DNA of 49,211 nt from Bdellovibrionales bacterium (GCA_005808505.1 SYLX01000135.1:1-49211); one strand, 5' to 3'; numbered from the stretch's first letter, positions 1 through 8,879 are shown. Program-made: numbers and translations. Notes: a model not told the origin generated them from the sequence alone.

Positions 1-2091
1 GTCGAAATCCTTCTTGCCAGGATTGAGGAGCCCCGAAGGACGTTTCGCAGGGAAGATCGCACGAATCTTCGCTTCCGCAACCGATTTGAACTGCGCTTTT
101 TCCTCAGCACTCATCAACTGATTCGCTTCTGCAACTCGCTCTAGCAAAGACGTTCCGTCATTGTAAACCGTCCCGATCGTCGTCGAGCTACGCGACCACT
201 CGGTGCGGAGCGATTCAACCAAACCCTGAAGAGCAAATTCCACATTTTCGACTTCTTCCGTCGAGATTTTGCGGATCACGCCCTGAACACTTACGGGGAC
301 GGAAATTGTTTTCGAAACATTTCCGAAACGAACGGTCACCGAGAGATTCGAGCCAAGCGTAACGTTCGGACTGATTCCCGCGATGTCCTCAAAAACAAGC
401 GGCGATTCTTCCTTCAACACCGTGAGCGCGGAGATGCGGACCGACTTCACGTCAGGTGAAGAAACGATGCCGGCGCCCGAGACTTCGATTTTCTCGTCGA
501 ACGCTTTTCCTCCGACGTTGCGACCCTTTTTAATTACGAGGGTTAACTCGTCTCCAGGTGCGTAGTCGCGGTTCAGCTCGCGAAGGAACTCAACTTCTAC
601 CTGCGAAAGGATCGCGTTGCCTTGGTAGTTCTGAACTTCTTTGTCGAACGCTTGTTGAGCGATCTTCATCACGTTCTTACCGTAAGCGCTCTTCGCAGCA
701 GTCGCGTATGTCTTCTTGTAACCGACGGCCTGACCGTAGTCGCGAGCCGAGCGCTTCAAAGCTTCTTTTAAAAGCGTGCGACCGAGCTCGTACGAGCGAT
801 CAGCAAGGTTTCCGGTCGTGCCGGTTGCCGTGCTCGTCCAGCGCGCGTTGATCCGCGCCGAATATTCTTGCTCGAACTTATTACGGAAGATCTGCAAATT
901 CGACATGTCGGAACGCGCAGGAGCGTAGTCAGCACCGTTGATCATTACCGCGAAGTTATAATCAAGTCCGTCGCCCAAAACGATCGGATCCGAACGTTTT
1001 GCCCAAACATCCCAAGCGTGACTTGAATTTATCCACTGAGCTCCGAGTTCGTCGCGATAAACGGTCGAGTAAACCGACGCCATCGTGAAGTAGTAAGAAG
1101 CTGCCGATCCGAGCTGCACGCCTTCGAGACGAAGGATGTCGGAAATTTGTTTTTGTAGGTTCGCGTCGCTTGCGGGCAAGCTTTCGCGAACATCAGCTGG
1201 ACGCGGATCCGCTTGATTCAAGCCATCAATCGAAGGAGCAGACAGGTTGAAAGTGAGATCAGGCGCGCTTGCGCCTTCATTCGTCGCGCGCATGAAGCGC
1301 TCTACCGCTTCACGACGACCCATCTCGACGCCAACTTGCTGAGCGCGAGTCTGACCGAAGGAGGCACCCTTCTTCTCACCGAGGATTCCACCCTCTTTTA
1401 CGCCCGTGCTGTATTCGGGGAAGTTGCTTAAATCGCCGCCGAAGTCCAAGTAACCGCGATGAGCTTCGCTGAGACCGCGGCGAACGTTTTGACGAGCGCG
1501 CTCGATCAATCCGTAAATTTTGAGAACGCGATCAGCGTACGCGGCACCTGCCGTTTGCGCCGTATTCACGATCATGCCTTCGCTCACTTGTTTGAGCGGG
1601 ATGGGAGTCGCCGTTGGCTTGGGCGTCGGAGCAGGTGTCGGCTTAGGAGTCGCAGCGGGCGTCGGCTTCGGTGTAGGTTTAGGCGTAGGCTTCGGAGTCG
1701 GAGCCGGAGTTGGTTTAGGAGTCGGCTTCGGTGTGGGCTTGGTTGCGGGAGCTGTCGTGAACGTCCCCGTATTCGTTCCACTTGCGGGAAGCGCGATCTT
1801 CGAAATCTTACCGTTGTACTCGATGACAACTTCTTTTGTGCCAGCTGAGAGATCGCGCAATGTAGCTTCAAGACAACCGACAGAGTCAATTTGATCGTTG
1901 ATGACCTTATCGCCCGCCGTGACCTTGAAGGCCTGACCTGGTGTCAGCTCTTGTGAACTGCAGGAGTAGAGTTCATATTTTGTCGGGCCGGTCTTCGAGA
2001 GCGACAAGGTTAAGTTCTTCGACTGCGCGAGTGCGGGGCTCGCGTGGGCAATCGCCAAAAGAATCAGAAGGCTCTTCTTCGAGTTAATCAC
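1..2091 (-). CDS. large secreted protein with Pro-Thr-Lys linker (C-terminus beyond window)
   Basis: An uninterrupted reading frame runs from a GTG at 2091 to the window edge (697 codons, no stop), preceded by AGGGAGAG about 6 bases upstream. Residues 1-22 form a signal peptide (basic start, L-L-I-L-L core, A-L-A cleavage site), so the product is exported. A small domain (about 23-114) with two Cys follows, then a low-complexity linker of T-P-K-P/T-P-A-P repeats (about 115-165). After that comes a long region rich in Ala, Arg, Tyr and Gly that looks mostly helical (about 170-500), and then a beta-rich part. The linker resembles spacers joining domains of envelope or cell-wall proteins. I do not recognise the family. 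Codon use agrees with neighbouring genes throughout, which supports a real gene despite the GTG start and missing stop. Confidence 0.85.
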   Translation of the reverse strand, partial: MINSKKSLLILLAIAHASPALAQSKNLTLSLSKTGPTKYELYSCSSQELTPGQAFKVTAGDKVINDQIDSVGCLEATLRDLSAGTKEVVIEYNGKISKIALPASGTNTGTFTTAPATKPTPKPTPKPTPAPTPKPTPKPTPKPTPAATPKPTPAPTPKPTATPIPLKQVSEGMIVNTAQTAGAAYADRVLKIYGLIERARQNVRRGLSEAHRGYLDFGGDLSNFPEYSTGVKEGGILGEKKGASFGQTRAQQVGVEMGRREAVERFMRATNEGASAPDLTFNLSAPSIDGLNQADPRPADVRESLPASDANLQKQISDILRLEGVQLGSAASYYFTMASVYSTVYRDELGAQWINSSHAWDVWAKRSDPIVLGDGLDYNFAVMINGADYAPARSDMSNLQIFRNKFEQEYSARINARWTSTATGTTGNLADRSYELGRTLLKEALKRSARDYGQAVGYKKTYATAAKSAYGKNVMKIAQQAFDKEVQNYQGNAILSQVEVEFLRELNRDYAPGDELTLVIKKGRNVGGKAFDEKIEVSGAGIVSSPDVKSVRISALTVLKEESPLVFEDIAGISPNVTLGSNLSVTVRFGNVSKTISVPVSVQGVIRKISTEEVENVEFALQGLVESLRTEWSRSSTTIGTVYNDGTSLLERVAEANQLMSAEEKAQFKSVAEAKIRAIFPAKRPSGLLNPGKKDFD
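1597..1749 (-). repeat. in-frame repeat encoding T-P-K-P linker
   Basis: This low-complexity tract inside the gene above consists of 6- and 12-base units encoding Thr-Pro-Lys-Pro and Thr-Pro-Ala-Pro. It also opens spurious Gly/Val- and Arg-rich frames in other registers. Such tracts can change length by slippage. Confidence 0.85.
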
Positions 2092-2470
2092 GGAACTCTC
2101 CCTGTGGTTTACGCCGTCGACACCGGCAGCACTTTTTTGCCCGTAACTGGGTCGCTCCCATGAGCGACCCGAGGGCTCGAAGGCTTGCGTGATTGCAAAA
2201 CAATGCCCAAGCTCGGTAGGTAAACTACCGGGATCGGTTAAACGCTTGGAGTAACGGAGAAATTCGTAGGCTCACGAACAAATCTTAGAATTCTGACGAA
2301 CGCGCGATGGTGGCCAGCGATGCGACAGCGGAGACGAAATGGAGCCTTAACAATCGGAACCGAAGTCGATCGATTGGATTCGTTTGGCGTGCACATGGAA
2401 GCGTCGGCAAGCTGGTGGCAGTGGTCGGTAAACAGAAGACTTCCCACCAAATTGTTTGTAAATTGCCTCC
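2092..2470. other. intergenic region with two hairpins
   Basis: No convincing gene lies here. Two perfect inverted repeats are present: GGGTCGCTC/GAGCGACCC (2149-2157 and 2162-2170, 4-base loop) and CGGTAG/CTACCG (2214-2219 and 2225-2230, 5-base loop). Both lie 5' of the secreted-protein gene on its strand, about 60-140 bases before its GTG. Neither has a T-run on either side, so they are more likely leader or protein-binding structures than terminators. No clear sigma-70 promoter was recognised. Confidence 0.5.
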
Positions 2471-2743
2471 ATGAAGCGAGTCTTATTTAGCGATGGAAAA
2501 GAAGTGGGTGAGATTTTCGACTGGACGCAGAGAAGCGATCCACCAGCCTATAAGACGTTTTTGGGTAAAACGGTTTTGATGACACCCGCAAACACCGAGT
2601 GTACGTTCACTTCTCCCAAGCCCGTGAACCGTCGTGCGAAGCTCTCCATCGTGGAAGATGACAACGTTAGTTTTGAACTCGAGATTTTGAAAGTGACCCA
2701 CGGTACGAAGATCGTGGCGAGAATCAAGAAGACCACTGACTAA
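2471..2743 (+). CDS. small hypothetical protein
   Basis: This 90-residue protein has no signal peptide or membrane segment. It begins M-K-R-V-L-F-S-D-G-K and is rich in charged residues and alternating hydrophobics suggestive of a small beta-barrel-like fold. I recognise no family. The ATG has no strong ribosome-binding site. Amino-acid composition looks natural, and the antisense frames (about 60-70 codons) look less so. It is followed by a short hairpin (AGGCG TCG CGCCT near 2760) and converges on the tRNA-Arg gene. Confidence 0.55.
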   Translation: MKRVLFSDGKEVGEIFDWTQRSDPPAYKTFLGKTVLMTPANTECTFTSPKPVNRRAKLSIVEDDNVSFELEILKVTHGTKIVARIKKTTD

Positions 2744-2803
2744 GTGTTACTTGGAGATAAGGCGTCGCGCCTCGTGCGAACTTAGAAGGAGTGTTCAAGA
2801 AAG

Positions 2804-2880
2804 TGGCGATCCCGGGAGGACTCGAACCTCCGACCCTCTGCTTAGAAGGCAGATGCTCTCTCCAGCTGAGCTACGGGACC
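2804..2880 (-). tRNA. tRNA-Arg (anticodon TCT)
   Basis: The minus strand folds into a complete cloverleaf of 77 bases. The acceptor stem is GGTCCCG/CGGGATC with one G-U pair, and the D-arm stem is GCTC/GAGC. The anticodon stem TCTGC/GCAGA carries the loop CTTCTAA, so the anticodon TCT reads AGA. The T-arm is GGAGG-TTCGAGT-CCTCC, the discriminator base is G, and the CCA end is encoded. It is isolated; no other tRNA gene is visible in the window. Confidence 0.97.
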
Positions 2881-2944
2881 GAAATTGACCCCCCTATAAA
2901 ACGGCATTCACGCCGGGATGTCAATTTTGACCAGGCTCACGATG

Positions 2945-3700
2945 CTACTTTTCCCCGTTTTTCAAGCCTTCCTTCAATATAGCCGCCGCTTCGGGCGACT
3001 GGCTCAAAACTTCAGCCAGCGCGCCTGCAAAGAGATTCAATGTCGTGGTCACCGAAGTCGTTGAGCAGACTTTGTGCTTCGGACCAAAAAAGTCGAGAGA
3101 AGGCGTCTCCTGGAATTCTACGACCCGCTCACGGAGTGCGACCGAGAAAGATTCATTTGCTGCTCCCGGGCAGGAGTTTTCCTTCGTAGGTGGCGGCGGA
3201 GGTGGCGGGGGAAGCTCTTCTCCTGAAGCTGGATCATACTTTTTTTCCGGGGGCCGTTTAGAGACCGTTTCAGAGTCTCGCGTAACAACGCTAAATCGAC
3301 TTTGATCCGACTCGAACTTATAGGTCTCAGATGCGCGGAAGCCATCATCACATTTATGATCCATCGGATCTAAATGTTCCGTCTTTCCCGTAGGCTCTAC
3401 AATGTGAGTGGATGCTATCCATCTGCAGCTCGAGGGATCTCGCCGGATCCTGATCAGCTGAAGAGGCTCAGTTTCGTTTTGAGATGAGAGTGCTATTGCA
3501 ACTTCAGCTCGGTCACCCTCATCTGGATCAGGCATCGTAGATTTCACGGATGTTTGTTTATAGAAGCGCAAAGTCGGTGCTCGCGGAGGCGAGAGGCTGC
3601 GCTGACCTCGATACAATTCCGGTTTAAAAGCGCTATACAAGATGCCCACGCACAATCCCACTGCCGCGGAAATCCAAATTTGCTTTTTGCTGGTAGCCAT
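2945..3700 (-). CDS. membrane-anchored protein with polyproline run
   Basis: This 251-residue protein starts at the ATG at 3700, chosen because GGAAGG lies about 9 bases upstream. A 52-codon upstream extension is arginine-rich and lacks such a site. Residues 8-26 form an uncleaved-looking membrane anchor (W-I-S-A-A-V-G-L-C-V-G-I-L-Y), followed by a basic, Pro-rich spacer. The remainder is periplasmic in this model and includes a run of eight prolines near residue 170. It has several Cys that could form disulfides (S-C-R-W, H-K-C-D, N-S-C-P, K-V-C-S). The C-terminus is helical. No family recognised. The gene lies just downstream of tRNA-Arg on the same strand as seen from the genome, but there is no sign of cotranscription. 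Confidence 0.72.
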   Translation of the reverse strand: MATSKKQIWISAAVGLCVGILYSAFKPELYRGQRSLSPPRAPTLRFYKQTSVKSTMPDPDEGDRAEVAIALSSQNETEPLQLIRIRRDPSSCRWIASTHIVEPTGKTEHLDPMDHKCDDGFRASETYKFESDQSRFSVVTRDSETVSKRPPEKKYDPASGEELPPPPPPPPTKENSCPGAANESFSVALRERVVEFQETPSLDFFGPKHKVCSTTSVTTTLNLFAGALAEVLSQSPEAAAILKEGLKNGEK

Positions 3701-3964
3701 CTTCTGCCCTTCCAAACCGATGCTCGCCCGAGCCGTCATTTTTAGTCGTAGCAATAGTCTGCTGCATCTCTCCCGTGCTCGCAAAAAACTAAAACAAAAA
3801 TCAGAAAATCGGTTCATGAACCTGGACGACTCATATCGAGAACACTCCAAAATCAAAATCTCATCCTGATTCGTCTAAAAGAAGCGTGAGGCATCTGGCA
3901 GAGAGCGCGAATTAAACACAACAGGCGCGTAGCAGACCGAGAAGCCAGTTGCTAAATTGAGGGT

Positions 3965-4804
3965 ATGCGGAAAAGCACAACCTTCTTCGTTCTCATGGCG
4001 GTTCTCTTCACGAACCTGCTGCTTTTCCAAAACTGCCAACCGAATGCGGCCATGCAGGTCATTGCACCTCAAGCCAAAGCCGCAGGACCAGCTGAAGAGA
4101 ATCAATCAGCCTCCGCTCTCGCTTCGAAAGACATGGAGTCGGTACCGGAATTACAAGACCAACCAAAACTCGTCGACGATGACTACCGAGGAAAACGAGA
4201 ACTCTTTTTATCCATCGATATCAACGGCGTCTGTTCAGGTGAGCAACGTGATCAGATCGAAGTTCGCGAGACCGGAGCTTACCGCCTCACGAAAAATTGC
4301 AGGCTTCTCGCATCTCCCGAAGCCATCGATCGTGATGATGTCTATTTCGGGCAGATTTCGCCAGTCATGATCGTTGAAGGCGAACTCTTCGCAGCGGCCG
4401 AAGCGCTGGCGAAAGAGATTTCAGAAAAGCGTCTCCCCCGCCGCACTTCGCACTTCTGCACGAACCGGTTCGCGAGTGACCCAAAAATCGGACTCGAAGT
4501 CAAAATGATGAAAGGCTCCGGCAACGTGCAAGGCTATAGCGTTCAAGCTTCGATTCATCACTTCGCTTCTACCATGACGATTCAACAAAGCTTCACGAAT
4601 GTCCGTCCGCGGGCAGGTCGCCCGGCTTCGTTCGCGGTTCTCAACAAGAAATCTGGCGCCGGTTTTAAACTGAGTTTTGAAAACGCCGCATCCCTTCGTG
4701 GCGAAGGGTTTAACCGCTTTTGGTTCCGTCCTTTTGCTGAAGCCGACACCCTCGAATTCAAAGATCTGCGCTGCTGGTCGGGAAAGATTCCAAGCGAAAT
4801 ATGA
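3965..4804 (+). CDS. lipoprotein with F-Q-N-C lipobox, unknown function
   Basis: This is a 279-residue protein. The signal peptide has a hydrophobic core (residues 7-20) ending L-L-L-F-Q-N-C, so Cys24 is the likely lipidation site and the mature protein is membrane-anchored. GAGGG precedes the ATG at about 5 bases. The mature part contains five or six Cys and a region I cannot assign to a family (conserved-looking S-I-D-I-N-G-V-C-S and C-T-N-R-F-A-S-D). It is the first gene of a co-directional run (lipoprotein, RTX protein, sulfatase) with gaps of 106 and 31 bases. The lipobox is atypical in using Asn at -1 and Gln at -2, and is shared with two other proteins in this window. Confidence 0.85.
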   Translation: MRKSTTFFVLMAVLFTNLLLFQNCQPNAAMQVIAPQAKAAGPAEENQSASALASKDMESVPELQDQPKLVDDDYRGKRELFLSIDINGVCSGEQRDQIEVRETGAYRLTKNCRLLASPEAIDRDDVYFGQISPVMIVEGELFAAAEALAKEISEKRLPRRTSHFCTNRFASDPKIGLEVKMMKGSGNVQGYSVQASIHHFASTMTIQQSFTNVRPRAGRPASFAVLNKKSGAGFKLSFENAASLRGEGFNRFWFRPFAEADTLEFKDLRCWSGKIPSEI

Positions 4805-4910
4805 CTTTGAATTTGATTCTGTTCCGCGGAACAAACCCTGCCGTCTCATCGTGAGACCGAAGTCTGGTCCCAATGGTTCACGCCCATTTTTGGACGTACG
4901 ATATAGGGAA

Positions 4911-6155
4911 ATGACTAAACGAATCATCCTTACGCTATCGTTGTTCGGCTTGTTAGTCTTCGCTTTCCAAAATGCGGCGAACATCATCACTCCAACGGAA
5001 GCGAGCTCGATGAGTTGGGATCGGCCCGTCGTTCTGCGGGGCTCAATCATCTCGGCGGATGAAGGTGCTTTGCGGGGTTGGGCTTTCAACAACAATTCTC
5101 CGAACGAAATCGTATCGGTGATCGTAAAGATCGACGGGGCAGACCTCGGCACCGTGCGCGTGGACAAAGAGCTTGGAGTTCTGAATCAGGCTATCTGCGC
5201 GGGCTGCGCGCGCGGCTTCCAAATCAGCGTGCCGCCCCAGTTCCAGAACGGCGCTCTTCATACGGTGCAGCTCTTCTCAACGTCCGGTGAGCTTTTAGAT
5301 CAAGCTTCGCTTCTGATGAGCGGCTCGCAAGGTTTGAATTACACGGGTACCGATTCTCGCGAAGTTCTGAACGGAACTCAGTTCAATGACATGTTTACGA
5401 TGCTAGGTGGTGATGACGAAGTCCACGCCGGCCTCGGGGACGATACGATCTACGGCAACTTAGGGAACGACAATCTCTCCGGCGATCAAGGCAACGACAC
5501 AATTTACGGTGGCCAAGGAAATGATCTCGTCTTCGGCAACGAGGGTGCGGACATTCTCTACGGCGATCTCGGCGACGACACGGTTTACGGCGGAAGAGAC
5601 AACGACGCGATTTATGGTGGAGAAGGTCACGACCAACTTTACGGCGATCTCGGTGACGACAAGATCCTCGGTGAAAATGGCGACGATAAAATTTACGGCG
5701 GAGCTGGGAACGACGAGATCTTCGGCAACGCCGGTAACGACTACATCTTAGGTGACGACGGGAACGACACAATCTACGGCGGTCGAGACAACGACACTCT
5801 CTTCGGCAACATCGGCAGCGACACTCTTTACGGCGATCTCGGTGACGACTTGCTCTTCGGCGGTCGTGACAACGATGCGCTCTTCGGTGGCGACGGAAAC
5901 GATCAACTCTCCGGCGACCTCGGGAACGACTACTTAGCCGGCGGTCCTGGCAACGATCTCTACCTCTACTCCAATGGCGGAGGCGACGACGAGATCGAAG
6001 ATATGGAAGGCGCCAACGCTCTGACTTGCACGGATGTAAAAGGAAGTCTCTCAATGAGTGTGGATGGTGCGGTCATCACCTTCCCGAACGGTGGACGAAT
6101 CTTACTGCGCAATCAGACGCAGTCGTACGTCAACATCTCCAGCTGCTTGAATTAA
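4911..6155 (+). CDS. RTX-type calcium-binding repeat protein
   Basis: This 414-residue protein starts at the ATG at 4911, giving an N-terminal signal-like segment (residues 1-19); the frame is open 78 codons further upstream but lacks a plausible signal there. After about 165 residues of beta-rich sequence come some twenty nonapeptides of the G-G-x-G-N/D-D-x-h-x type (h hydrophobic). In RTX proteins these form a Ca2+-binding parallel beta-roll that folds after export. Classical RTX proteins leave by a type I system using a C-terminal signal. Here an N-terminal Sec-type signal is present, so a different route is likely. The segment ends F-A-F-Q-N-A, matching the local F-Q-N-C lipobox except that Ala replaces Cys, so it should not be lipidated. 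A short C-terminal domain with two Cys closes the protein. Confidence 0.88.
   Translation: MTKRIILTLSLFGLLVFAFQNAANIITPTEASSMSWDRPVVLRGSIISADEGALRGWAFNNNSPNEIVSVIVKIDGADLGTVRVDKELGVLNQAICAGCARGFQISVPPQFQNGALHTVQLFSTSGELLDQASLLMSGSQGLNYTGTDSREVLNGTQFNDMFTMLGGDDEVHAGLGDDTIYGNLGNDNLSGDQGNDTIYGGQGNDLVFGNEGADILYGDLGDDTVYGGRDNDAIYGGEGHDQLYGDLGDDKILGENGDDKIYGGAGNDEIFGNAGNDYILGDDGNDTIYGGRDNDTLFGNIGSDTLYGDLGDDLLFGGRDNDALFGGDGNDQLSGDLGNDYLAGGPGNDLYLYSNGGGDDEIEDMEGANALTCTDVKGSLSMSVDGAVITFPNGGRILLRNQTQSYVNISSCLN
5409..5975 (+). repeat. 27-base RTX repeat array, about 21 units
   Basis: In-frame 27-base units encode nonapeptides such as G-D-D-T-I-Y-G-N-L. Units 1-10 (from 5436) align with units 11-20 (from 5706). 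For example, unit 3 G-N-D-T-I-Y-G-G-Q matches unit 13 G-N-D-T-I-Y-G-G-R, and units 6-8 match units 16-18. This points to a past duplication of a 270-base block. Confidence 0.85.
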
Positions 6156-6186
6156 GAATCGAAACGCGGAAAGCAAGGATCAACCT

Positions 6187-7731
6187 GTGAAAAAGCAAAC
6201 GATCAGTCGAAGAGAATTCATGGCCATGGTGGGCGCGACATCGCCCTTCCTCCTCGCCGGTTGCGGCGGCTTTACCTCTCTTGCTGAAGGCGGCGCCAAA
6301 GCCAAGGAACTTTTCTCAAGTTTCTCGCTGAGCCGCGCACGCGGAGCTAACGTTCTCTTCATCTGCATTGATGATTTGAATGATTGGGTCAATGGATTCA
6401 ACGGCTACACCGGTAAGGTCCATACACCGAACCTGGATCGTCTCTCGCGTATGGGAGTGACGTTCCAGAATGCTTACTGCCCGATCCCTTGGTGCGCGCC
6501 ATCGCGTGCGGCAACGCTCACGGGGCTTGCACCCACCCGCACTCGTTACTACGGCGCGCCCGAAAAGATGGGTTTGTATCCCGCGTTCAATGGCGTACAA
6601 ACAATGCCGCAGTTTTTCCAAACCAAAGGATTTAAGACCTACGGAGGTGGCAAAGTCTTCCACGGTCAGTATTATTACGGTCCCGGCTCTTCAAAGAAAT
6701 GGGACGCCTGCGGCCAAGAAGGCTTTGGTTGGAGCGAGTACCTAGGCTTCGTTGACGAACCCCGACCGCCCGAAAATGGAGACAAACCCAATAACGGTCT
6801 GGACATCAAGCTCTCGCAATTTGATTGGACTAGCAACTTCCAACCCAACGAAGAAGCGATGCCCGATAAGCTCATCGCGAATTGGGCCGCCAACATTCTG
6901 AAGCAGCCTTCATCTCAACGCTTCTTCTTGGCGCCTGGCTTTTATCGTCCGCACCTCCCCTGGTACGCACCGAAGAAGTATTACGACATGTATCCATTGA
7001 GCGAGATCCAAATCCCGCCTCACCTTTTGCAAGACGATCTTGCCGATGTGCCGGCCGCAGGTGCGGCCCTTTCGAATCCGGGCGGCGATCATGCGAAGGT
7101 CGTAAGTGCCGAGCCCGTGAATCTGACAAAGTGGCGTGAAGCCGTGCAAGCCTACCTTGCGACGATTTCTTTTACCGACGCTTGCATCGGTGTCGTGCTC
7201 GATGCCCTCCTCTCGGGACCTCATGCCGAGACAACTACGATCGTCCTTTGGAGCGATAACGGATTCCAACTCGGCGAAAAACGCGGCTGGAGGAAGTTTA
7301 AGCTTTGGGAAAAGTCGGCGCGCGTACCGATGATCATCGTGACGCCAGGCCGTGACAACGCCGGAACCGTTTGTCGAAAGCCGGTTTCGCTTCTAGATCT
7401 CTTCCCTACGCTTGCTGACCTGTGCTTCCAGTCCGTACCGGGAAATCTTGATGGCAACAGCCTCGTACCACTTCTCAAGAACCCGAACGCAACATGGACG
7501 TATGGAGCCGTGACCGCGTTCTCGCAGAACAACGACGGCTCACAAGTGCACCGCTCGGTTCGTACGGAAACTCACCGCTATATCTTGTATTATGACGGCT
7601 CTGAGGAACTTTACGACCACCGGAAAGATCCGAACGAGCTCGCGAATCTGCTGCATCCATCAAACAATCAAGTAGCAGCAGCAAGACCAATTGCAAACGC
7701 GATGAAAGCGATGTTGCCCAAGACCACGTAG
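6187..7731 (+). CDS. exported sulfatase, iduronate-2-sulfatase-like
   Basis: This 514-residue protein has a GTG start with AAGGA about 8 bases upstream. The family hydrolyses sulfate esters, often on polysaccharides. The signature C-A-P-S-R-A-A-T-L-T-G (Cys103) is the C-x-P-S-R site whose Cys is converted to formylglycine by a maturase not present in this window. Metal and active-site residues are visible: D62-D63 in I-D-D-L-N-D, K156 and H159 in G-K-V-F-H, H256 in Y-R-P-H-L-P-W, and D357-N358 in W-S-D-N-G. The pattern of blocks fits iduronate-2-sulfatase-like (S1_7-type) enzymes. The N-terminus carries S-R-R-E-F-M, a twin-arginine signal, followed by L-L-A-G-C (Cys26), so it may be a Tat-exported lipoprotein. 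The substrate cannot be read from sequence. It is third in a co-directional run. Confidence 0.93.
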   Translation: MKKQTISRREFMAMVGATSPFLLAGCGGFTSLAEGGAKAKELFSSFSLSRARGANVLFICIDDLNDWVNGFNGYTGKVHTPNLDRLSRMGVTFQNAYCPIPWCAPSRAATLTGLAPTRTRYYGAPEKMGLYPAFNGVQTMPQFFQTKGFKTYGGGKVFHGQYYYGPGSSKKWDACGQEGFGWSEYLGFVDEPRPPENGDKPNNGLDIKLSQFDWTSNFQPNEEAMPDKLIANWAANILKQPSSQRFFLAPGFYRPHLPWYAPKKYYDMYPLSEIQIPPHLLQDDLADVPAAGAALSNPGGDHAKVVSAEPVNLTKWREAVQAYLATISFTDACIGVVLDALLSGPHAETTTIVLWSDNGFQLGEKRGWRKFKLWEKSARVPMIIVTPGRDNAGTVCRKPVSLLDLFPTLADLCFQSVPGNLDGNSLVPLLKNPNATWTYGAVTAFSQNNDGSQVHRSVRTETHRYILYYDGSEELYDHRKDPNELANLLHPSNNQVAAARPIANAMKAMLPKTT

Positions 7732-7750
7732 GCAACTAACGACCTAAATG

Positions 7751-7790
7751 AAAAGGCCGGCTGAACAACTTCAGTCGGCCTTTTTCTTTT
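7751..7790. terminator. bidirectional rho-independent terminator
   Basis: The inverted repeat AAGGCCGGCTGAA/TTCAGTCGGCCTT has one G-U pair and a CAAC loop. It is followed by TTTTTCTTTTT on the plus strand and preceded by A residues. It sits between the convergent sulfatase and lipoprotein genes and can serve both. Confidence 0.88.
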
Positions 7791-7805
7791 TCACATCCCA
7801 GCAGT

Positions 7806-8879
7806 TCACTTCGCGCGAAACGATTTCTCGAGCTTCGTCAACGGGACGAGCGGGACCCGGCTAAACACGGGATCAAATTTAAATCGCATTTCTCCCACTC
7901 GCATCAACAACAGCTCGGCGATAATACTTCCCTCGTACAAGCCGGAATAGCGACTTTGCACAACAGGAGCATTCAAGAGAAGACGGTTGAATGTGAGCGA
8001 ACGGTAGGTTGAATCATCCGCATCGACAAGACCACTCAGTTGGCCGGCATCCGCAATCAAAACTTGTTTTAAATCACCCGAACGTGTTCGCGCTCGACCA
8101 AGTCGTTGTAGTCTTTCTTCCAGCGTTCTTTTCGAAAATCCCAAAAGAATTCCGCGGGCGCTGACGATCTGCAGATTCGCATTCGGGCTGCCTCCCACAT
8201 ACGTGATTGGCCCGTTCACGAAGACCGTCTCGGTCGCGTAAATTCGGCAACCGTTTGTTGTGCGAACGCGAAGATCTTTGAGTTGTACGATTCCGTCCAC
8301 GGCAACATCCCCTTCGCACACAAGCTCGGCCGTATTTTGGACGAGGCCCGTGCTCGATTGCTGAAGACCAGTCGCCGATCCCGTCACGCTCAGTTTTTTC
8401 GCGGCCGTTAAGCCACCTGCGCTGCGAATGTCTGCGGCCGTTGGTGCTCCGATAAAGAGCGTATCGACTTCGACGATCTCGGAATTATAGAAGCCACCCG
8501 CTCTTACATCGGCGTCTGCAGGAATGATCACGTTCCCGGTGAGCAGATCCATATCCCAATTTTCGCCGTAGCCGTCAGCCGCGATGAAATCTTCTGAAGA
8601 ACCCAGAGGTCCCCAGCCAAAGTCGGTAATGACGTTGGAACGAATTTCTGCGTGGCAGACGGTGCAAGAACCACCACGAACAACTAACGACGGCTCGTAG
8701 GATTTAAAAATTTGATCGGGAGATCCAGGCGGACCCGTAGGTCCCCCGTCGACGATGACGCCGCCTTGAGGCTCTCGAGCGGCTTGAGACTCGTCGAATT
8801 TTACTCCCGAACAGTTTTGGAAGAACAGCATGAGTACGAAAGCCGGAAGAAGGAACGAAAAGGCACATCCCTTGCGCAT
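7806..8879 (-). CDS. F-Q-N-C lipoprotein with a single CxxCH motif
   Basis: This 357-residue protein starts at the ATG at 8879 because AGAGGA lies 7 bases upstream; an ATG ten codons earlier lacks such a site. The signal core ends M-L-F-F-Q-N-C, giving lipid-anchored Cys23. A short linker with a collagen-like G-P-T-G-P-P-G follows. Next comes C-T-V-C-H (residues 72-76), the covalent haem-attachment pattern of c-type cytochromes, in a context (G-G-S-C-T-V-C-H-A-E-I) like the start of small cytochrome domains. The remaining ~280 residues are beta-rich, with strands that could form a beta-helix and two more Cys, and resemble no cytochrome I know. Haem binding is therefore uncertain: no obvious distal Met block such as N-M-P-P was found. 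Confidence 0.85.
   Translation of the reverse strand: MRKGCAFSFLLPAFVLMLFFQNCSGVKFDESQAAREPQGGVIVDGGPTGPPGSPDQIFKSYEPSLVVRGGSCTVCHAEIRSNVITDFGWGPLGSSEDFIAADGYGENWDMDLLTGNVIIPADADVRAGGFYNSEIVEVDTLFIGAPTAADIRSAGGLTAAKKLSVTGSATGLQQSSTGLVQNTAELVCEGDVAVDGIVQLKDLRVRTTNGCRIYATETVFVNGPITYVGGSPNANLQIVSARGILLGFSKRTLEERLQRLGRARTRSGDLKQVLIADAGQLSGLVDADDSTYRSLTFNRLLLNAPVVQSRYSGLYEGSIIAELLLMRVGEMRFKFDPVFSRVPLVPLTKLEKSFRAK

Noticed and set aside
5409-5975. Regular repeats as a possible CRISPR array
   Set aside because: The units are 27 bases with no spacers, stay in frame and encode RTX nonapeptides.
5395-6054. 219-codon Arg-rich antisense frame over the RTX repeats
   Set aside because: It is the reverse complement of the repeat units, with Cys/Arg/His composition typical of a shadow frame.
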